A DNA stretch of 8,526 bases from DAIOSQ01 sp036752465 (GTDB lineage Bacteria; Pseudomonadota; Gammaproteobacteria; Legionellales; Legionellaceae), in the NCBI GenBank assembly GCA_036752465.1, contig DAIOSQ010000083.1:1-8526 (forward strand). Reading direction: 5' to 3'. Every line of letters starts with the position of its first letter. The first letter of the stretch is position 1. Shown piece after piece: positions 6,612 to 8,526 of this stretch. Under the pieces are notes generated by a model. That model was not told where the DNA came from. It did not search any database and saw only the letters and a list, made by a program, of their open reading frames with translations. Position numbers and translations under genes: made by a program.

Positions 6612-6665
6612 GTCTGTATATGCTTGGTCAACCCCAAAAAAAGCCTCAATCAACTAAATCATGCT

Positions 6666-6689
6666 TAATGAATCAGCAGAGACTCATTA
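6666..6689 (-). terminator. Hairpin at the 3' end of the leftward protease-like locus
   Basis: On the minus strand, TAATGAGTC pairs with GATTCATTA (nine pairs, one G.T) around a six-base loop. The stem begins at the TAA stop of the out-of-frame tail. A T7 run on the same strand (6642-6636) follows about 23 bases later, too far for a textbook intrinsic terminator. It may still mark the end of the transcript. Confidence 0.35.
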
Positions 6690-6890
6690 TTTCTTACTCA
6701 CAGACAAATGAGACCCTTGTGAAATAACAATCTCTTTTTTTAATGTTTGCACTCTTGCTCTTGACTGTTTAGTTGCTGCAATTGAAGCTGCCTTCTGATC
6801 CTCAACCGGGAGAGCGACTCTATTAATAGCCGGAAATAAAGCGGCATGCAATGCCTTGAGCTCACTTACTTTGGTTTGTCGATAAGGCAT
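6687..6890 (-). pseudogene. Out-of-frame C-terminal tail of the protease-like gene (67-codon open frame)
   Basis: Read alone, this is a 67-residue frame from an ATG at 6890, with AAGAG six bases upstream, so a small separate gene is possible. I think it is the displaced end of the gene at 6935-7804. The frame stays open upstream of the ATG through LNQKTDEKLACFKEYI up to the stop of the larger gene, and it would be joined to that gene by one added base in the C4 run at 6940-6943. The peptide is basic and helical (VSELKALHAALFPAINRV, then SRARVQTLKKEIVISQGSH), with no signal peptide or membrane segment. It ends SVSKK. I recognise no domain in it. Confidence 0.5.
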
Positions 6891-6934
6891 GATGTACTCT
6901 TTAAAGCAGGCTAATTTCTCGTCTGTTTTCTGAT

Positions 6935-7804
6935 TTAACGGGGAGGTGCTGGATGTGTCGCAATAAAATCCTTTAGCGCATGCATTTTGAAATTAAAAAT
7001 AAACCGCTGGTACTCCGGCTCTGTATCAAAATTAATTTTGAGCATTTGATGAATGGATCGTTGCGAACACGTTCCAGACATTTGGCCGGCCGTGGTTGCA
7101 CCCGGGATCTTCAAATCCTGAAGCATATGCTCTGCCTTGAGAAATGCAAGGCTCGCGTCAATTAAATGATAAATCGTTGCAGCGTCCCAGCTCTTCGGAA
7201 ATGGAAGTGGCGCGAGCTTCGGAATAATCAATCGCTTGATCAGGTTTTGTAATTCTCTTTGATCCACAGGCTCTGGTAGTTTGTACGTTTTGACTGGCGA
7301 AAAGAGTTCTTTTTCCTTCGAGGATGTTTTTTCATGATGCTCAATTCCTGAACCGGAATTATAAATGGAAAATAACAACTCGCCGTCTGCGTTTCTTTCA
7401 AATTGGTAAATCATGGCATGTCCGGGACTTCCCGTCCCTATCCATCCGCCAGGCAACAAAAGATCTTGTTTTGGCTGTAATGCATTAATCTCTGTTACCG
7501 TCTTTAACAGAAATTTATCAAGAGTTCTTCGTGGAATACGGAAGTATGGTTTTAAAGACTCAACCATGCCGGGATCAGCCAGGTTAGCTCGCAAGGCTTT
7601 AATTTCATTCTCACGAACAACCAGGACATCCATTGCAGCCGCGAGTTTCTCGACCTGGGAAGGCATATTGGGCAATGTCTTGAAATATTGATGGAGATAG
7701 CCAAAGGTATTACTAAACGTATTACCCTGGACGCCAAACCGCCCGGACAGCTCCGAGTCGAGCTCGATGTGGGCAAAAAGTGATATGTTGATAGAAACAG
7801 GCAT
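6935..7804 (-). CDS. Putative effector with clan CE-like cysteine protease motifs, probably frameshifted near its end
   Basis: This is a soluble protein of 289 residues with no signal peptide or membrane segment. The ATG at 7804 has AAGGGG about six bases upstream. Residues 1-110 look mostly helical. The core has LLLPGGWIGTGSPGHAMIYQ (His129), then FSIYNSGSG (Asn149) and GQMSGTCSQRSIHQML (Gln241, Cys246). The order His, Asn/Asp, Gln, Cys and the spacing resemble clan CE proteases (Ulp1, adenain, YopJ and bacterial deubiquitinases), although Gln and Cys are four rather than the usual five residues apart. That role is inferred. Similar GHAMIY and SGTCSQRS blocks are familiar to me from proteins of amoeba-associated bacteria, but I cannot name a member. 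The frame ends HPAPPR-stop right after a C4 run. An added C would continue it to about 372 residues. Gene position beside a surface-protein fragment suggests accessory DNA. Confidence 0.7.
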   Translation of the reverse strand: MPVSINISLFAHIELDSELSGRFGVQGNTFSNTFGYLHQYFKTLPNMPSQVEKLAAAMDVLVVRENEIKALRANLADPGMVESLKPYFRIPRRTLDKFLLKTVTEINALQPKQDLLLPGGWIGTGSPGHAMIYQFERNADGELLFSIYNSGSGIEHHEKTSSKEKELFSPVKTYKLPEPVDQRELQNLIKRLIIPKLAPLPFPKSWDAATIYHLIDASLAFLKAEHMLQDLKIPGATTAGQMSGTCSQRSIHQMLKINFDTEPEYQRFIFNFKMHALKDFIATHPAPPR

Positions 7805-7994
7805 CTTGGCCCCTTTTAATTAACTGCTGTAACAGTTCAATAAATAATCATCCAGATATCGTAAATATAGTTCCATATTAAAAATACTCGTCATACTAAA
7901 GTTACACACTCGTGCTTTGTTATGTTATTTGTTAGTCATTCCAGAACTCTTTAAATCGTATGACCGCAACTTCAGTATAGCGCACCTATGCTGA
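7805..7994. promoter_or_regulatory. AT-rich intergenic region with candidate promoter of the leftward protease-like gene
   Basis: On the minus strand, TATATT (7869-7864) could be a -10. Four bases upstream lies TTTAATATG (7882-7874), which matches seven of nine bases of the remembered Legionella PmrA box. A short dyad, AACTG-CTGTAA-CAGTT (7822-7837), sits in the would-be leader just before the ribosome site. All three are weak signals. No gene or RNA is visible between 7805 and 7994. Confidence 0.22.
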
Positions 7995-8525
7995 ATATCT
8001 GCAAGCCCCTCAAATTTAGCGTTATCAGGGCTTGGAGGTGGTGCGAGCCGAACCATCACGGTGAGGAATAACTCAGACAGTGCGGTGACACTTTCAGGCA
8101 GCATCACGCCATCGCCTGCATTGCCAACAGGCACCACGATAACATACACAACCTGCACAAATGGCACAACATTGTCCGCCAATGGCGGCGAGTGTTTGAT
8201 AACGATTCAACCCGGTTCAACGGTTACCTCAGGGGCAGGGGCTGCGCCTTGTACAACGGGAATAGCGCCCAGTCCCAGTGTTATTAATGTAACGGATGGC
8301 ACTAACGCGGTTAATGCCAGTGTTGTTGTCTTAGGCTATGCTTGCCAATATCAATCGGGCTATGTCTTTGCGATTGATGATACGACACCGGCAACGAGCA
8401 GCATAGGAGGTAAAGTTGCCGCGACAGCTGACCAAAACACAAGTTACTGGAGTTATCCTACAACCAACAACATCTGGGGCATTGACGATGCATCCTCAGC
8501 AATCCCCTCATTTTTGATCAACTAA
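7995..8525 (+). pseudogene. Fragment of a Legionella-type secreted surface protein (truncated at both ends)
   Basis: The open frame runs from just after a TGA (7992-7994) to a TAA (8523-8525), 176 codons. The only usual start is a GTG at 8061, giving 154 residues. However, SPSNLALSGLGGGASRTITV upstream of that GTG already reads as the same Ser/Thr/Gly-rich beta domain, so the real gene began further upstream and lost its signal peptide. Later come a Cys-containing Ig-like stretch (TTCTNGTTLSANGGECLITI) and the block VVLGYACQYQSGYVFAIDDT with SIGGKVAATADQ. I recall that block from large Legionella-related secreted proteins that go on into a DUF1566-like C-terminal domain. Here the frame stops soon after, at IPSFLIN. 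I call it a fragment or decayed paralogue. A short intact protein cannot be excluded. Confidence 0.55.
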
Positions 8526-8526
8526 A

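Noticed and set aside
6636..6642. T7 run on the minus strand as a terminator of the protease-like locus
   Set aside because: The only nearby hairpin (6666-6689) ends 23 bases away, too far for intrinsic termination as usually seen.
6661..6711. Rightward 16-codon mini-frame starting ATG CTT AAT
   Set aside because: It is very short, has no ribosome site or neighbour relation, and overlaps the hairpin of the opposite strand.
7925..8182. Leftward 85-codon open frame at the right edge
   Set aside because: It lies antisense to the surface-protein fragment, whose motifs are recognisable on the plus strand.

Overview
The window reads as chromosome of a gammaproteobacterium of moderate to low G+C, most likely from the order Legionellales or a similar host-associated lineage. 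The reasons are E. coli-like SdhC, SdhD and SerC sequences, small exported proteins, a Legionella-type surface-protein fragment at the right edge, and a soluble effector-like gene. No rRNA, tRNA, CRISPR array or transposase gene was found.

Layout. At the left edge, sdhC and the start of sdhD (membrane anchors of succinate dehydrogenase) run leftward. They diverge from a rightward MMPL/RND-type membrane exporter (640-2850). Three leftward genes follow: an outer-membrane beta-barrel protein (2949-3599), a small cysteine-rich exported protein (3710-4051) and an acidic cytosolic protein of unknown family (4178-4834). From memory, the Legionella gene lvgA (Dot/Icm coupling-complex adaptor) lies near sdhCDAB. 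That makes LvgA a testable but unproven guess for the last of these. A rightward pair follows behind a good extended -10 promoter: a small periplasmic protein (5052-5456) and serC (5464-6537), the phosphoserine aminotransferase of serine and pyridoxine synthesis.

Right of serC the window looks accessory. A leftward gene (6935-7804) encodes a protein with an ordered His-Asn-Gln-Cys set resembling clan CE cysteine proteases, a group that includes several bacterial effectors. Its frame ends at a C4 run, and a single extra C would join it to an open downstream frame and restore a protein of about 372 residues. This is therefore probably a frameshifted gene, a phase-variable gene or a sequencing error. 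The window ends in a fragment of a secreted repeat-type surface protein that lacks its signal peptide and stops early.

The core genes (sdh, serC) serve central metabolism. Between and after them sit envelope, exported and possible host-interaction genes. Most promising leads are the broken cysteine-protease-like gene, the possible LvgA relative with a PmrA-like box upstream, and the ten-cysteine exported protein.
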